NCBI RefSeq assembly: GCF_026283955.1
Contig: NZ_JAPDPE010000001.1
Coordinates: 62,001 to 126,000 of the forward strand
Source of the DNA: Dyella silvatica
GTDB taxonomy: Bacteria > Pseudomonadota > Gammaproteobacteria > Xanthomonadales > Rhodanobacteraceae
Direction: 5' to 3'
Length of the DNA: 64,000 bases
In this document: in pieces, positions 1 to 9,090 of the stretch
How the letters are laid out: every line of letters starts with the position of its first letter
Numbering within the stretch: position 1 is the stretch's first letter
Translations under genes and position numbers: made by a program
The notes under the pieces: model-generated
Databases searched by the model: none
What the model was told of the DNA's origin: nothing
The model's input: only the letters and a program-made list of their open reading frames with translations

Positions 1-1272
1 AACGATCGCGGCCAGGGTCACTGGTTCACGCCGTATCAGGCGTCATACCCGGGCACCCCGCAGGAAGTGCCGATCTCGTTGCGCACCACCGAATACGGTA
101 TCGATCGCGCCGGTGTCACCGCGGCCTTGAACTGGGATATCGGCGCACATCACCTGGAAGCTGGCCTCTGGTACGAGGATAGCAACCACAACGTGCAGCG
201 TAATTACTATTTCATCAATGGCCCGATCGATGACCGCCAGTTCATGACGAACCCGGACATCCGTCTGTTCCACCAGCATTACGAAACCACCACGCAGCAG
301 TTCTACCTGCAAGACAATATGCATTTCATGGACGATCGCTTGTCGATCGACGTGGGCTTCAAGTCGCCGGACACCAAGGTCAAGGCGAACACGCTGCCGG
401 GCACGGTGACCTATGGCACGGCCAAGAGCTACGCCAACGGTGATTTGACCGCGAAGAAGACCTTCCTGCCGCAGGTCGGTGCCAGCTACAAGCTGGGCGA
501 CGGCTACGAAGTGTTTGCTTCGTATGCGAAAAACATCGCCGCGTTCCAGGCCGGTATCTCCGGCCCGCTGGCTACCACCCAGGTGGCGTTCGATACATTC
601 GGCAAGCAGCTCAAGCCGGAACAGTCGCGCACCATCGAAGGCGGCCTGCGTAGCGTGACGGATTTCTACGAAGCGTCGCTGGCCTTGTATGACGTGAAGT
701 TCGACAACCGCCTGCTGACGATTTCGCAGTGCGCCGGTATTGTCGGTTGCGCCAGCGCCTACGCCAACGTGGGTTCGGTGACCAGCCGCGGTGCCGAGCT
801 GGCGGTCAACTTCAAACTGACCCAGCAGCTGCGCTGGAACAACTCGATCTCGTACAACCGCGCTCGCTATGACGACGACTATGTCAACGGTGGCGTGGTG
901 GTGCCGACCAAGGGCAAGACCGTGGTCGACAGCCCGAAGCAGTTGTTCTTCTCCGAACTGGCCTGGGTCTCGGGTCCGTGGGATATGCGCATCTCGGCCA
1001 ACTACACCGGCAAGCGCTATTACACCTATACCAACGACGCCTCGGTGCCTTCGTTCTGGATGTTCAACGCCGCCGTCGCGTATGACGTCGGCCGGATCGG
1101 CCTGATGCAGGACCTGAAGTTGGCGCTCAACGTGACCAACCTGGCAAACAAGCAGTACTACGGTTCGATCGGTACCAACGGCTTTATCGCCAACGACCTG
1201 CAGGGCCAGTTCGCCACCTTGCAGAACGGTGCGCCACGCGCGGCGATGTTGACGGCGACGTTCCGGTTTTAA
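1..1272 (+). CDS. TonB-dependent outer-membrane receptor, C-terminal part (5' end outside window)
   Basis: The reading frame is already open at base 1, so this is the last 423 residues of a longer protein. The visible part is made of alternating, aromatic-rich beta strands of the TonB receptor barrel and ends in the typical outer-membrane signature with a terminal phenylalanine (TATFRF). Receptors of this family take up siderophores, cobalamin, sugars or peptides using TonB energy from the inner membrane. The plug domain and TonB box lie upstream of the window, so the substrate cannot be guessed. A GC-rich dyad repeat follows about 20 bp after the stop. Confidence 0.9.
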   Translation, partial: NDRGQGHWFTPYQASYPGTPQEVPISLRTTEYGIDRAGVTAALNWDIGAHHLEAGLWYEDSNHNVQRNYYFINGPIDDRQFMTNPDIRLFHQHYETTTQQFYLQDNMHFMDDRLSIDVGFKSPDTKVKANTLPGTVTYGTAKSYANGDLTAKKTFLPQVGASYKLGDGYEVFASYAKNIAAFQAGISGPLATTQVAFDTFGKQLKPEQSRTIEGGLRSVTDFYEASLALYDVKFDNRLLTISQCAGIVGCASAYANVGSVTSRGAELAVNFKLTQQLRWNNSISYNRARYDDDYVNGGVVVPTKGKTVVDSPKQLFFSELAWVSGPWDMRISANYTGKRYYTYTNDASVPSFWMFNAAVAYDVGRIGLMQDLKLALNVTNLANKQYYGSIGTNGFIANDLQGQFATLQNGAPRAAMLTATFRF

Positions 1273-1293
1273 ACGCTGGGGGTGAGGCGTTTA

Positions 1294-1317
1294 CCCTCCC
1301 CTGCGAGCAGGGGAGGG
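1294..1317. repeat. GC-rich dyad repeat, CCCTCCCCTGC / GCAGGGGAGGG type
   Basis: Near-perfect hairpin with 11-base arms. A looser related unit follows at about 1370-1408. Similar units lie at 11886-11925, 27662-27688, 32387-32409 and 32435-32458, always between genes. It may serve as a 3' end hairpin for the receptor gene. Confidence 0.6.
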
Positions 1318-1463
1318 TGTTGTAACGAGGGATGTCGTAAAGCGGGGGGCATGGTGGAGCGAGCTGTGCCTCTTCCCTCTGCCAGCAGGGGCAGGCTGGG
1401 AGGGGGCAAGCGCCTGCCGCAGCGCTACTATGCTCGGCAGCCCCGCTCTTACAGGCATGCCGC

Positions 1464-2207
1464 ATGGCGCGATCAGCGCAAGACACCGCTTCGATAACAC
1501 AACGCCCATGGTTGGCGGCCGCAACGCTGGTCGCCGCGGCCGCAGCGATTCTGGGCGCGCTGCTGACCCGCTCGGTGGGAGACAGCTGGCAGTGGCTGCA
1601 CTGGGTGGGCAAGCCGCTGACGACGGCGTTGATCTTCGTGTTGGCGTGGCGCACGGTGTTGCCGGTCTCGTTGCGTTACCGGCGTTTCATACTGGCCGGC
1701 ATCGGTTTCTCGCTGCTGGGCGACGTGTTTCTGATGTTGCCGCAGGATCTGTTTATCGCTGGCCTGCTCAGTTTTTTGTTGGCGCATGGCTGTTTTATCG
1801 CGGCTTTCGCCAGTGATCTGCCCTTTACCACCGGGCCATGGCAAGGGCTGCTATGCCTGGCATATGGCGCCTTGGCTTTATGGATCTTGTGGCCCTCGCT
1901 GACCACGCCGCTGCGCGGGCCGGTCATCGTTTATATGGCGGTGCTGCTGACCATGCTGGTACAGGCGCTGGCGCGTGCGATGCGCTTGCGCGAGCGGGGC
2001 GACCCATTGGCGCTTCCCGCGAGGCTTGCGCTAGTCGGGGCGGTGCTATTCGTTATCAGCGACAGCGCGTTGGCCTGGGACCGTTTTCGCGCGCCGTTGC
2101 CATGGGCAAGCTTATGGGTGCTGGTGACTTACTGGGCCGCGTTATGGATGATTGCCCGCTCGGTAGCCCGGCAAGACCGACTCAAGTCGGCAGGTAGCGT
2201 CGCATGA
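1464..2207 (+). CDS. YhhN/TMEM86 family protein, predicted lysoplasmalogenase
   Basis: A 247-residue polytopic inner-membrane protein with about eight hydrophobic segments. The order of segments and the conserved GKPLTT and LLGDVFLML stretches match the YhhN/TMEM86 family, whose studied members cleave the vinyl-ether bond of lysoplasmalogens. No strong Shine-Dalgarno is seen before the ATG, and the start follows a repeat-rich gap. The stop overlaps the start of the next gene (ATGA at 2204-2207), so the two are translationally coupled. The partner resembles alkylglycerol monooxygenase, which supports a role in ether-lipid turnover. Family assignment is firm; the actual substrate is inferred. 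Confidence 0.8.
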   Translation: MARSAQDTASITQRPWLAAATLVAAAAAILGALLTRSVGDSWQWLHWVGKPLTTALIFVLAWRTVLPVSLRYRRFILAGIGFSLLGDVFLMLPQDLFIAGLLSFLLAHGCFIAAFASDLPFTTGPWQGLLCLAYGALALWILWPSLTTPLRGPVIVYMAVLLTMLVQALARAMRLRERGDPLALPARLALVGAVLFVISDSALAWDRFRAPLPWASLWVLVTYWAALWMIARSVARQDRLKSAGSVA

Positions 2208-3460
2208 ATACACAAGAACTCATCATTACCTGGGCCACGCCGGTGTTCTTCGTGTTGATCGCGATCGAACTGCTGGTGGCGAAACTGCGTGGGCGCAGCG
2301 CATATCACAGCAGCGATGCCATCAATAGCATCGGCCTGGGAGTGATTTCGCAGATTGTCGGGGTGTTCGCCAAGGTGCTTACGCTGGGCGTGTACGCCTG
2401 GTGTGTGCAGCATCTGGCGCTGTTTACGCTATCGGCCAGCAGCATCTGGGTATGGGGGAGCGCCTTGCTGTTGTACGACTTTCTTTACTACTGGCTGCAC
2501 CGTTGCGGGCACGAGGTAAACATTCTGTGGGCCGCGCACGTGGTGCATCACCAGAGCGAGGACTACAACCTCTCCACCGCCTTGCGCCAGACCGGCAGCG
2601 GCCCCTTGCTGAGTTGGCTGTTTTATCTGCCGATGGCCTTGCTCGGCTATCCCTTGCAAGTGTTCGTAGTCGTGGCGCTGATCGATTTGCTGTATCAGTT
2701 CTGGGTGCATACCGAAATGATCGGGCGGCTGGGCTGGTTCGACCGGGTGTTCTGTTCGCCGTCCAATCACCGTGCCCATCATGCGGTGAATGATCGCTAT
2801 CTGGACCGCAACTACGGCGGCATCCTGATTTTGTGGGACCGTTTGTTCGGCAGCTTTGTCGAAGAGGACGACAACGACCCGCCGATCTACGGCACGCGTG
2901 CGCCACTGCGCAGCTGGAACCCGCTGTGGGCGAATGCCGAGGTGTACTGGGCTAGCTGGAAAGACTGCTGGCATGCGCGGCGTTGGCGCGACAAGTTGCT
3001 GGTCTGGCTGAAGCCGCCGGGCTGGCGTCCGGCCGATGTCGCCGAGCGCTATCCCAAGCCGGCGTTCGATATTCGCCGTGAGCGTTTCGACCCGCCGTTG
3101 CCACGGGCACTGGTGATCTATGGCCTGCTGCAATTTGCCTTTTTGCTGGCGATGGCAACGCAGTTTTTGCAACTGGCCGGCAGTGCGGATAGCTCGACGT
3201 TGCTGGCCTATGCGGTCTATCTGGTGCTGAGCCTGTGTGTGTTGGGTGCGCTATTGGAAGGGCGCCGGCTGGGGTTCTGGCTGGAAGCGGTGCGGGTGTC
3301 GGCGACGGCCATCGTTCCGCTGCTGACAGGCCGTTGGTTCGGCGTCGCCCATGTGGCGACGGCCATCGGCGTCGGCCTGTTTGCGGTGTTCGCTTTGAGT
3401 GCCGCGGCGCTGCCCTGGCTGGGGCGAACGCAGCGCGGCTTTGAGCGTGCCGCGCTTTAG
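2204..3460 (+). CDS. Sterol desaturase/fatty acid hydroxylase superfamily protein, alkylglycerol-monooxygenase-like
   Basis: 418 residues with several membrane segments and the histidine clusters of the di-iron membrane hydroxylase family: HRCGHE near residue 100, HVVHH about ten residues later, and NHRAHH near residue 190. The block around HHQSEDYNLSTALRQ and the NYGGILILWDRLFG stretch look closer to animal alkylglycerol monooxygenase (TMEM195) than to ordinary sterol desaturases, judged from memory of the family. The extra C-terminal hydrophobic part fits that family as well. It overlaps the lysoplasmalogenase-like gene by 4 bp. The TAG stop lies inside the left arm of an inverted-repeat element. 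Reaction is predicted: oxygen-dependent cleavage of alkyl ethers; another lipid hydroxylation is possible. Confidence 0.8.
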   Translation: MNTQELIITWATPVFFVLIAIELLVAKLRGRSAYHSSDAINSIGLGVISQIVGVFAKVLTLGVYAWCVQHLALFTLSASSIWVWGSALLLYDFLYYWLHRCGHEVNILWAAHVVHHQSEDYNLSTALRQTGSGPLLSWLFYLPMALLGYPLQVFVVVALIDLLYQFWVHTEMIGRLGWFDRVFCSPSNHRAHHAVNDRYLDRNYGGILILWDRLFGSFVEEDDNDPPIYGTRAPLRSWNPLWANAEVYWASWKDCWHARRWRDKLLVWLKPPGWRPADVAERYPKPAFDIRRERFDPPLPRALVIYGLLQFAFLLAMATQFLQLAGSADSSTLLAYAVYLVLSLCVLGALLEGRRLGFWLEAVRVSATAIVPLLTGRWFGVAHVATAIGVGLFAVFALSAAALPWLGRTQRGFERAAL

Positions 3461-3727
3461 AGCCTGCTCACGATCTCTGAGTAGCTCGCGTTGAGTTGCT
3501 ATGGCCGCCAGGGGGTAGTGCGTGGCGCAGGCCAGACTGGCTGTCTGGCCAAGCTGCGCGCTGGCGCATGGTAGCCACGGCGACTCAACCCTTCGGGCCG
3601 CGTCTGTTTGCCCACACGACCGCGTCATCACTCGGTCGTGTACCGACGTACACTCCTTCGCTCTTCCTTGTCGTGCAGGCAAACCGCCGGCGGCGCGAGC
3701 CACTCAGAGATCGTGAACAGGCTCTTA
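3458..3727. mobile_element. MITE-like or large palindromic repeat with about 32-bp terminal inverted repeats
   Basis: The left end (3458-3490) and right end (3694-3727) are inverted copies with only a few mismatches; the shared core is GCCTGTTCACGATCTCTGAG. Inside are further nested palindromes, such as ACACGACCG/CGGTCGTGT at about 3616-3645 and arms around GGCCAGAC near 3530-3555, so the whole 270 bp could fold. It carries no gene. The stop codons of both convergent neighbours lie inside its terminal repeats, which suggests the element reached the gene ends and now supplies the stops. Confidence 0.6.
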
Positions 3728-6256
3728 GAACTTGGCGCGTAACTCCATCCCCCACCTGCGCGGTGGCGTGATGTTTTCCGCATAAGGGGTGCCGAGCAAG
3801 GCGGTGACGTTATTGATGGTGCCGACGTAGCGTTGGTTGAACAGGTTGTTGACATAGGCACCGACACCCCAGCGGCCGTTGTTGGACGTCCAATCGAGTC
3901 GCAGGTCGGTGCGCTGGCTGGCCTCGCCCAGGTCGAACGCGGCGGTCGGCACCGCGCATTTGCCTTGATAAATGGAATCGGCATTGCAGCGGGTGCGGCC
4001 GCGATAACCGTATTGCGCATCGAAGGCGAGGTTGCCGCCGATCACCCCATGCCAGGTGTAGCCGGCGCTAAGCGTGTAGGAAAGCTTCGGCTCATCCACC
4101 GGCTGGCCGGAGATATCGATGCCGCTGGCGGCGATGGCGTGGCGATACTTGGAATCGATATAAGTGCCGTTAAAGCCCAGCCGCAGGTCGTCCAGCGGAT
4201 GCCATTCGGCTTCGAGTTCCAGCCCCTTGGCCGCTTGATTGGTATTGCTGACCTGATATTGCGGAATGCCTGCACCGCCGCTTTGCGGTACCAGCTGCAA
4301 GGTCTGGCGGTCGTCGTAGCGGTAGTAATACATCGACGCGTTGAGCAGCAGATGCTGGTCGGGAAACACGCTTTTTACGCCGGTCTCCAGGTTCCACACT
4401 TTCTCCGGCGCAAATTGCGAATTGACCTGCACGCCGTTGTAGCCACCTGCCTTATAGCCCTTGGCCAGCGAGGCATAAGCCATCACGTCGGGAGTGAATT
4501 TGTAATCCAGCACCAGCCGTGGGCTGACATCGCTCCAGCGATTTCGGCGCTGCACTTGTTGGCCGATGGCATCGGTAAAGATCAAGTTTTGCGACAGGCC
4601 GGCGCGTAGTCGCTGTGGCGTGGTGCCGGCCATTTGCGCGGCCAGCGCGAGGATGCCGGCTTGATCGAGCTGGTCGAGCGTGTGGTCCAGCTCCGGTGCG
4701 TAACGCATCGGCGTATACCAATCGAAGGTCTTTTGATCGCGGGTGTAGCGCAGGCCGGTGGTGAGGTTCATGCGATCGCTGAGATGCCAGATCACATCGC
4801 CATAGGCGGCATAGGATTTGAAATTGCCGTGGTTGTAGACGCTTTCGGTCCATGGATCGCCAAGCAGCCGGTAGGGCAGGCCGAACGAACGCAGCAGCGA
4901 ATCGAAATAGCCAAACACGGTGCCGTCCGGCGTGCCGGTAGGCAGGCCGCTATGCAGGGCCAGCGTATCGACGGTGTCGGTGGTGGCGCGCGCCAGACTG
5001 GTTTGCCGTGCCTGCTCTTGGTAATAGCTGAGGCCGCTGACCCAGTCGAGCAGATCGTTGCTGCCGGCGAGCTTGAATTCCTGGTACCAGGTATGGCCGC
5101 TGCCGAGCACGCCAGTGTCGAGGTGGCTGACGATGTGATCGGTGCCGTCGCCGTCCTCGATGTGCGACATCTGATAGCCGGTCCAGTTGCTGGTGGAGGT
5201 GAGGCTGCCCCAGCTGAAACTGTGGTCGATGGTCAGCGTGCCGGCGTTGAGTCGCCGCGCTTCGCGGCCATCGCCGGTGTCGTTGTAGAACGGTGCGTGC
5301 AGCGGGTCGAGAAAGTTGGCCGGGTTGGCCGGGAAGGGCGGGCGCTGATAGGTGTTGTTCGATAGCGGGATCAGGCCCATGTCGATGCGCGATGGCTGCT
5401 TGAGCCGGTCGTGATCCCACGACAACAGCACGCGGGTATCGGGGGTGATATTCCAGCGCCATACCGCGCGGGCGCCCCATTCGTCGTCCTTGCCGTAGTG
5501 TTGGCCGGTAGCGGCGTCGCGCAGCCAGCCATGGCTTTGGTTGTCCAGCACGCTGAGGCGAAACGCCATGTCCTTGTTGACGGGCACGTTGAGCAGCGCG
5601 TCGGCATAGCGGCGCCCGTACTCGCCAAAGCGCACGCGTGCCTTGCCTTCCAGCTTGTCGGTGGGTTCGTTGGTGATGATCGAGATCGCGCCCGCCGCCG
5701 TGTTGCGGCCGAACAGCGTGCCCTGCGGGCCCTTCAGCACTTCGACCCGCGCCACATCGTTAAGCGCCATCAAGGCACCGCCGGCACGGGTTTGGTAAAC
5801 CCCGTTGACGTAGATGCCGACGGCGGAGTCGGTGCCGATGCCGAAGTCGTTGGTCTCGATGCCACGCAGGCGATAGGTCGGCTGGGTCGGGTCGGTGGCA
5901 TCGACCACCAGGCCGGGCACGAACAGATTCAGGCGGCTGAGATCGGTGGCGGCGACGGTGTCGATCTTCTGCGCGGTGAGAATGTTCAGCGCAATCGGCA
6001 CCTGCTGCATTTCTTGCGTGCGGCTTTGCGCGGTGACGGTGACCTTGCCCAGTTCGGTGGGCTTGGCCGGTGTGGTCGCCGCGGCATCGATTGGTGCCGT
6101 GTCTTGTGCGGCGCCGTGGGCCAAGGCGTTGCCGCCACATGCGCTGGCGCAGGCGAGGGTCACGCAGGCGGCCAGCCTGGCTTGTTGAAACCTGCCCTTG
6201 TTCAAGCCGTTCTTATGTCGTCCACCCTGGTGTAACCCGTTCAGATGCATAGCCAT
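3725..6256 (-). CDS. TonB-dependent receptor
   Basis: 843 residues when started at the ATG at 6256, which has GGAGGAG eight bases upstream; the open frame extends to 6403 but that part has no support. A basic N-terminus and a hydrophobic signal segment are followed by a plug domain beginning at KVTVTAQSR, with the QQVP, LRGIET and VEVLKGPQGTLFGRN motifs typical of the plug, then a large barrel ending in LRAKF. It is read divergently from an APC amino acid permease 146 bp away, so uptake of an amino-acid-like or peptide substrate is possible but unproven. The stop codon lies in the inverted-repeat element. Confidence 0.93.
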   Translation of the reverse strand: MAMHLNGLHQGGRHKNGLNKGRFQQARLAACVTLACASACGGNALAHGAAQDTAPIDAAATTPAKPTELGKVTVTAQSRTQEMQQVPIALNILTAQKIDTVAATDLSRLNLFVPGLVVDATDPTQPTYRLRGIETNDFGIGTDSAVGIYVNGVYQTRAGGALMALNDVARVEVLKGPQGTLFGRNTAAGAISIITNEPTDKLEGKARVRFGEYGRRYADALLNVPVNKDMAFRLSVLDNQSHGWLRDAATGQHYGKDDEWGARAVWRWNITPDTRVLLSWDHDRLKQPSRIDMGLIPLSNNTYQRPPFPANPANFLDPLHAPFYNDTGDGREARRLNAGTLTIDHSFSWGSLTSTSNWTGYQMSHIEDGDGTDHIVSHLDTGVLGSGHTWYQEFKLAGSNDLLDWVSGLSYYQEQARQTSLARATTDTVDTLALHSGLPTGTPDGTVFGYFDSLLRSFGLPYRLLGDPWTESVYNHGNFKSYAAYGDVIWHLSDRMNLTTGLRYTRDQKTFDWYTPMRYAPELDHTLDQLDQAGILALAAQMAGTTPQRLRAGLSQNLIFTDAIGQQVQRRNRWSDVSPRLVLDYKFTPDVMAYASLAKGYKAGGYNGVQVNSQFAPEKVWNLETGVKSVFPDQHLLLNASMYYYRYDDRQTLQLVPQSGGAGIPQYQVSNTNQAAKGLELEAEWHPLDDLRLGFNGTYIDSKYRHAIAASGIDISGQPVDEPKLSYTLSAGYTWHGVIGGNLAFDAQYGYRGRTRCNADSIYQGKCAVPTAAFDLGEASQRTDLRLDWTSNNGRWGVGAYVNNLFNQRYVGTINNVTALLGTPYAENITPPRRWGMELRAKF

Positions 6257-6402
6257 CTCTGCTGCTCCTCCCTGGTCGCGCATGCGGCACCCGCATGGTG
6301 CGGCATGCATACGCGCGCGTCTTGGCGCGGTGCACAAGCTGCCATCGCGGCACGCCGCGCTGCATTCGCTATGATCGCGGCTCGTTTCTCGGGGATTACT
6401 CA

Positions 6403-7839
6403 ATGACTTTGCTGAGCAAGCTGATACGCCACAAGTCGGTGGAACAATTGCAGTCGGAGGCGGGTAGGCGCGGCGATTTCCGCCGGGTGCTCGGTTTATG
6501 GCAGCTCACGGCCATCGGCATCGGCGGCATTATCGGTGTCGGTGTATTCGTGTTGGCGGGCCAGCAGGCGGCGCTGAATGCCGGTCCGGCGGTGGCGTTG
6601 TCGTTTTTGATTGCCGGTATCGCCAGCGCGGCAGCGGCCCTGTGCTACGCCGAGTTCGCCGGGATGATCCCGGTCACCGGTAGTGCCTATACCTATGGTT
6701 ATGCGGTGCTGGGCGAGCTGGCGGCGTGGCTGATCGGCTGGGATCTGTTGCTGGAGTACGCGCTGATCGTGGCGGTGGTGGCGATCGGCTGGTCCGGCTA
6801 CGTGCAATCGCTATTGCAGGCGGCGGGTATCACCTTGCCGGTATGGGCGCAGGGCGCGGCGCATACCGGCGAAGGGCGCGTGTTCAATGTCATCGCCGCC
6901 TTGATCACCTTGGCGGTCGCCACCTTGCTGACCATGCGCACGGAATGGGGCGCGCGGCTGAACACTCTGATCGTCACGGTCAAGGTGATTGCGGTGGTGC
7001 TGGTGATCGGCGTCGGCGTGTTTTACATCGACCCGGCGAATTGGCATCCCTTTATTCCGGAGCGGGTGATTGGCCCGGACGGTGTCGGACATTTCGGCTT
7101 TAAAGGCGTGACTACCGCAGCCGCGGTGGTGTTCTTCGCGGTGTTTGGCTACGACACCCTGACCACCGCCGCCGAAGAGGCCAAGAACCCGCAGCGCGAT
7201 TTGCCGCGCGCGGTGTTGTTGTCACTGGCGGTGGCGATGGTGTTGTATCTGGCGGTGTCACTGGTGCTGACCGGTATCGCGCATTACCCGACCTTGAACT
7301 CCGACGCGCCGGTGGCCGATGCCTTCAAGGCGCTGAACCTGCACTGGGTGGCGGTGGCGATTTCCATCTCGGCGGTGATTGGCATTGCCAGCGTGTTGTT
7401 CGCCTTCATGCTGGGTGCGGCACGTATCTGGTTTGCGTTGTCACGCGATGGCTTGTTGCCTGGCTGGTTCGCCAAGGTGCATCCGCGCTACGGCACGCCA
7501 CATCGCCCGACCATTGCCCTGGGTGTGTTCACCGCGCTGGTGGCGGGCTCGCTGCCGTTGGGCGAGGTGGCGAAGCTGGTGAATATCGGGGTGCTCTCGG
7601 CCTTTATCGTGATTTGCAGTTCGGTGATCATGCTGCGCATACGCAAGCCCGACTTGCATCGCTCGTTCCGCACGCCGTGGGTGCCGCTGGTGCCGTTGAT
7701 CGGCATTGGCTTCTCGATCTGGCTGCTGTCCGAATTGGCATTGATTACCTGGGGGGTATTCCTGGTCTGGGTAAGCCTTGGCCTGCTGGTTTACTTCACT
7801 TACGGTATTCGGCACAGCAAGCTGGAACAGCAGCAGTAA
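6403..7839 (+). CDS. APC superfamily amino acid permease (cationic amino acid transporter type)
   Basis: 478 residues from the ATG at 6403, preceded by GGGGA; the longer open frame from 6295 would run antisense to the receptor leader and is not used. About twelve hydrophobic segments are seen. The first carries the GIGGIIGVGVFVLAG substrate-binding signature of APC transporters, and the FFAVFGYDTLTTAAEEAKNP stretch of the sixth segment is typical of the CAT/YfnA branch. Predicted to import amino acids across the inner membrane by proton coupling. It shares a short divergent promoter region with the TonB receptor. Confidence 0.9.
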   Translation: MTLLSKLIRHKSVEQLQSEAGRRGDFRRVLGLWQLTAIGIGGIIGVGVFVLAGQQAALNAGPAVALSFLIAGIASAAAALCYAEFAGMIPVTGSAYTYGYAVLGELAAWLIGWDLLLEYALIVAVVAIGWSGYVQSLLQAAGITLPVWAQGAAHTGEGRVFNVIAALITLAVATLLTMRTEWGARLNTLIVTVKVIAVVLVIGVGVFYIDPANWHPFIPERVIGPDGVGHFGFKGVTTAAAVVFFAVFGYDTLTTAAEEAKNPQRDLPRAVLLSLAVAMVLYLAVSLVLTGIAHYPTLNSDAPVADAFKALNLHWVAVAISISAVIGIASVLFAFMLGAARIWFALSRDGLLPGWFAKVHPRYGTPHRPTIALGVFTALVAGSLPLGEVAKLVNIGVLSAFIVICSSVIMLRIRKPDLHRSFRTPWVPLVPLIGIGFSIWLLSELALITWGVFLVWVSLGLLVYFTYGIRHSKLEQQQ

Positions 7840-7890
7840 CCCTGCGCGCGATGCGATGAAGCCGGCGATTAAGACATGGAGGTACGATAG

Positions 7891-8472
7891 ATGACGCGCT
7901 GTTTGAGATGGGCCTTGCTAGGGGCTTTGGTTTGCCTGGGCGGTGCGGTTACGACTGCCGAGGGGATGGATGCTCGCGCATCCATCCATGGACACAAGCC
8001 TCCGAGCTTTACCGATTACCCGGCCGAGCTAACCCGTGGCTTGCCATCGAGCACGGTCGCCGAGCCTGTGCTGGAGAGCAAAACGGCCAAGCAATACCGC
8101 AGCGTCATTCGCCAGGAGTTTCGTGAGAAGGCGAATTTTGCGGGTCATTATCGCGTCGCTATCTGGGGTTGCGGCACGGATTGCCGCAATTTCGCCATCA
8201 TCGATAAGCAAACCGGCGCGGTCTACACCATGCCCGGCATCGACGAAATCAGCGGCGTCATGGGCAATGACGATGAGCGCGTGGATTTCAAGCTGGATAG
8301 CAAGCTATTGCTGATTTCCGGTTGCTTTAATGACGACTGCATATCGGATGACACGCCGGCCAACCCCAAGGCCGGCAGATACGCTTATGTATGGACGGGT
8401 AAAGAGCTTCGGCTCATCCATTCATCGCCTATCCCGGCCGAGCCGGTGGATACCGATCCAGGTTTGCATTGA
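7891..8472 (+). CDS. Secreted hypothetical protein
   Basis: 193 residues with a Sec-type signal peptide (hydrophobic stretch about residues 6-22). Start is set by GGAGG at 7877-7881. The mature part has a WGCGTDC motif and a later pair of cysteines in GCFNDDC, so disulfides in the periplasm are likely. The FAGHYRVAIWGCGTDC region recurs, in my recollection, in uncharacterised periplasmic proteins of proteobacteria. The next gene, 42 bp downstream, also encodes a small exported protein, and both probably share a transcript ending at the hairpin near 9035. Function unknown. Confidence 0.75.
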   Translation: MTRCLRWALLGALVCLGGAVTTAEGMDARASIHGHKPPSFTDYPAELTRGLPSSTVAEPVLESKTAKQYRSVIRQEFREKANFAGHYRVAIWGCGTDCRNFAIIDKQTGAVYTMPGIDEISGVMGNDDERVDFKLDSKLLLISGCFNDDCISDDTPANPKAGRYAYVWTGKELRLIHSSPIPAEPVDTDPGLH

Positions 8473-8514
8473 CATGTCGCATATCGCCCTTCACCCAGGC
8501 AAGGCATCGCCATC

Positions 8515-8997
8515 ATGACGCGCCCGATGTTTCGCACGGCTATTCTCTTCAGCGCCTGGCTTGGTGCCTGGCTGATGGCCACACCTTCGCAGGCCGAAGA
8601 AGATGCCACCGATTTCACTGGCATCTTTGCGCCTACCGACGAGGTCGAGCCGGTCATCAAAATCGTGCGCGAGCACGGACAGTTGATGGTCTACCTGCAG
8701 CAAGACGATGAAGCTTGTGGCTGGCTGCCGCTTATCGATGCACATGGCCAGGCCGAGCAAGCACGGCTGGCGGATCGGGCCGAGTTGACTCAATGGCTTG
8801 GGCGACCGGCTCCCGAGCAGGTACAAGCCATCGTGATCGATGGCTGGGGCGTGATGTATCACGCACCGAAGGGCTGGCGGCGCGATCGCGATTTTGCAAC
8901 CCAGAGCGGGATCTTCGTCAGCTTCATGCCCGCCGCGAAGGGCACATCCAGCGCCAGCGATTTCCACAAGGTCAGCCTGGCGTCGGTCTGCCGATAG
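8515..8997 (+). CDS. Secreted hypothetical protein
   Basis: 160 residues; a signal peptide with hydrophobic core at about residues 8-24 and probable cleavage after PSQA. The mature part contains two cysteines (EACGW and SVCR at the very C-terminus) that could pair. I do not recognise a family. It lies 42 bp behind another small exported protein in the same direction and is closed by a strong hairpin, so the two probably form a small operon. No catalytic motif is apparent. Confidence 0.65.
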   Translation: MTRPMFRTAILFSAWLGAWLMATPSQAEEDATDFTGIFAPTDEVEPVIKIVREHGQLMVYLQQDDEACGWLPLIDAHGQAEQARLADRAELTQWLGRPAPEQVQAIVIDGWGVMYHAPKGWRRDRDFATQSGIFVSFMPAAKGTSSASDFHKVSLASVCR

Positions 8998-9033
8998 CAG
9001 GCGATGCGGTGGCGATGGCTTAGCCAGGCCCTA

Positions 9034-9066
9034 AAACAACAACGGCCGCACCAGGCGGCCGTTGTT
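9034..9066. terminator. Bidirectional intrinsic terminator
   Basis: Hairpin with arms AACAACGGCCG / CGGCCGTTGTT and a 7-base loop, flanked by A-rich and T-rich ends. It sits between convergent genes ending at 8997 and 9091 and can serve both. Confidence 0.8.
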
Positions 9067-9090
9067 TGATCTTGCCGTGAAGCGTGCTGC

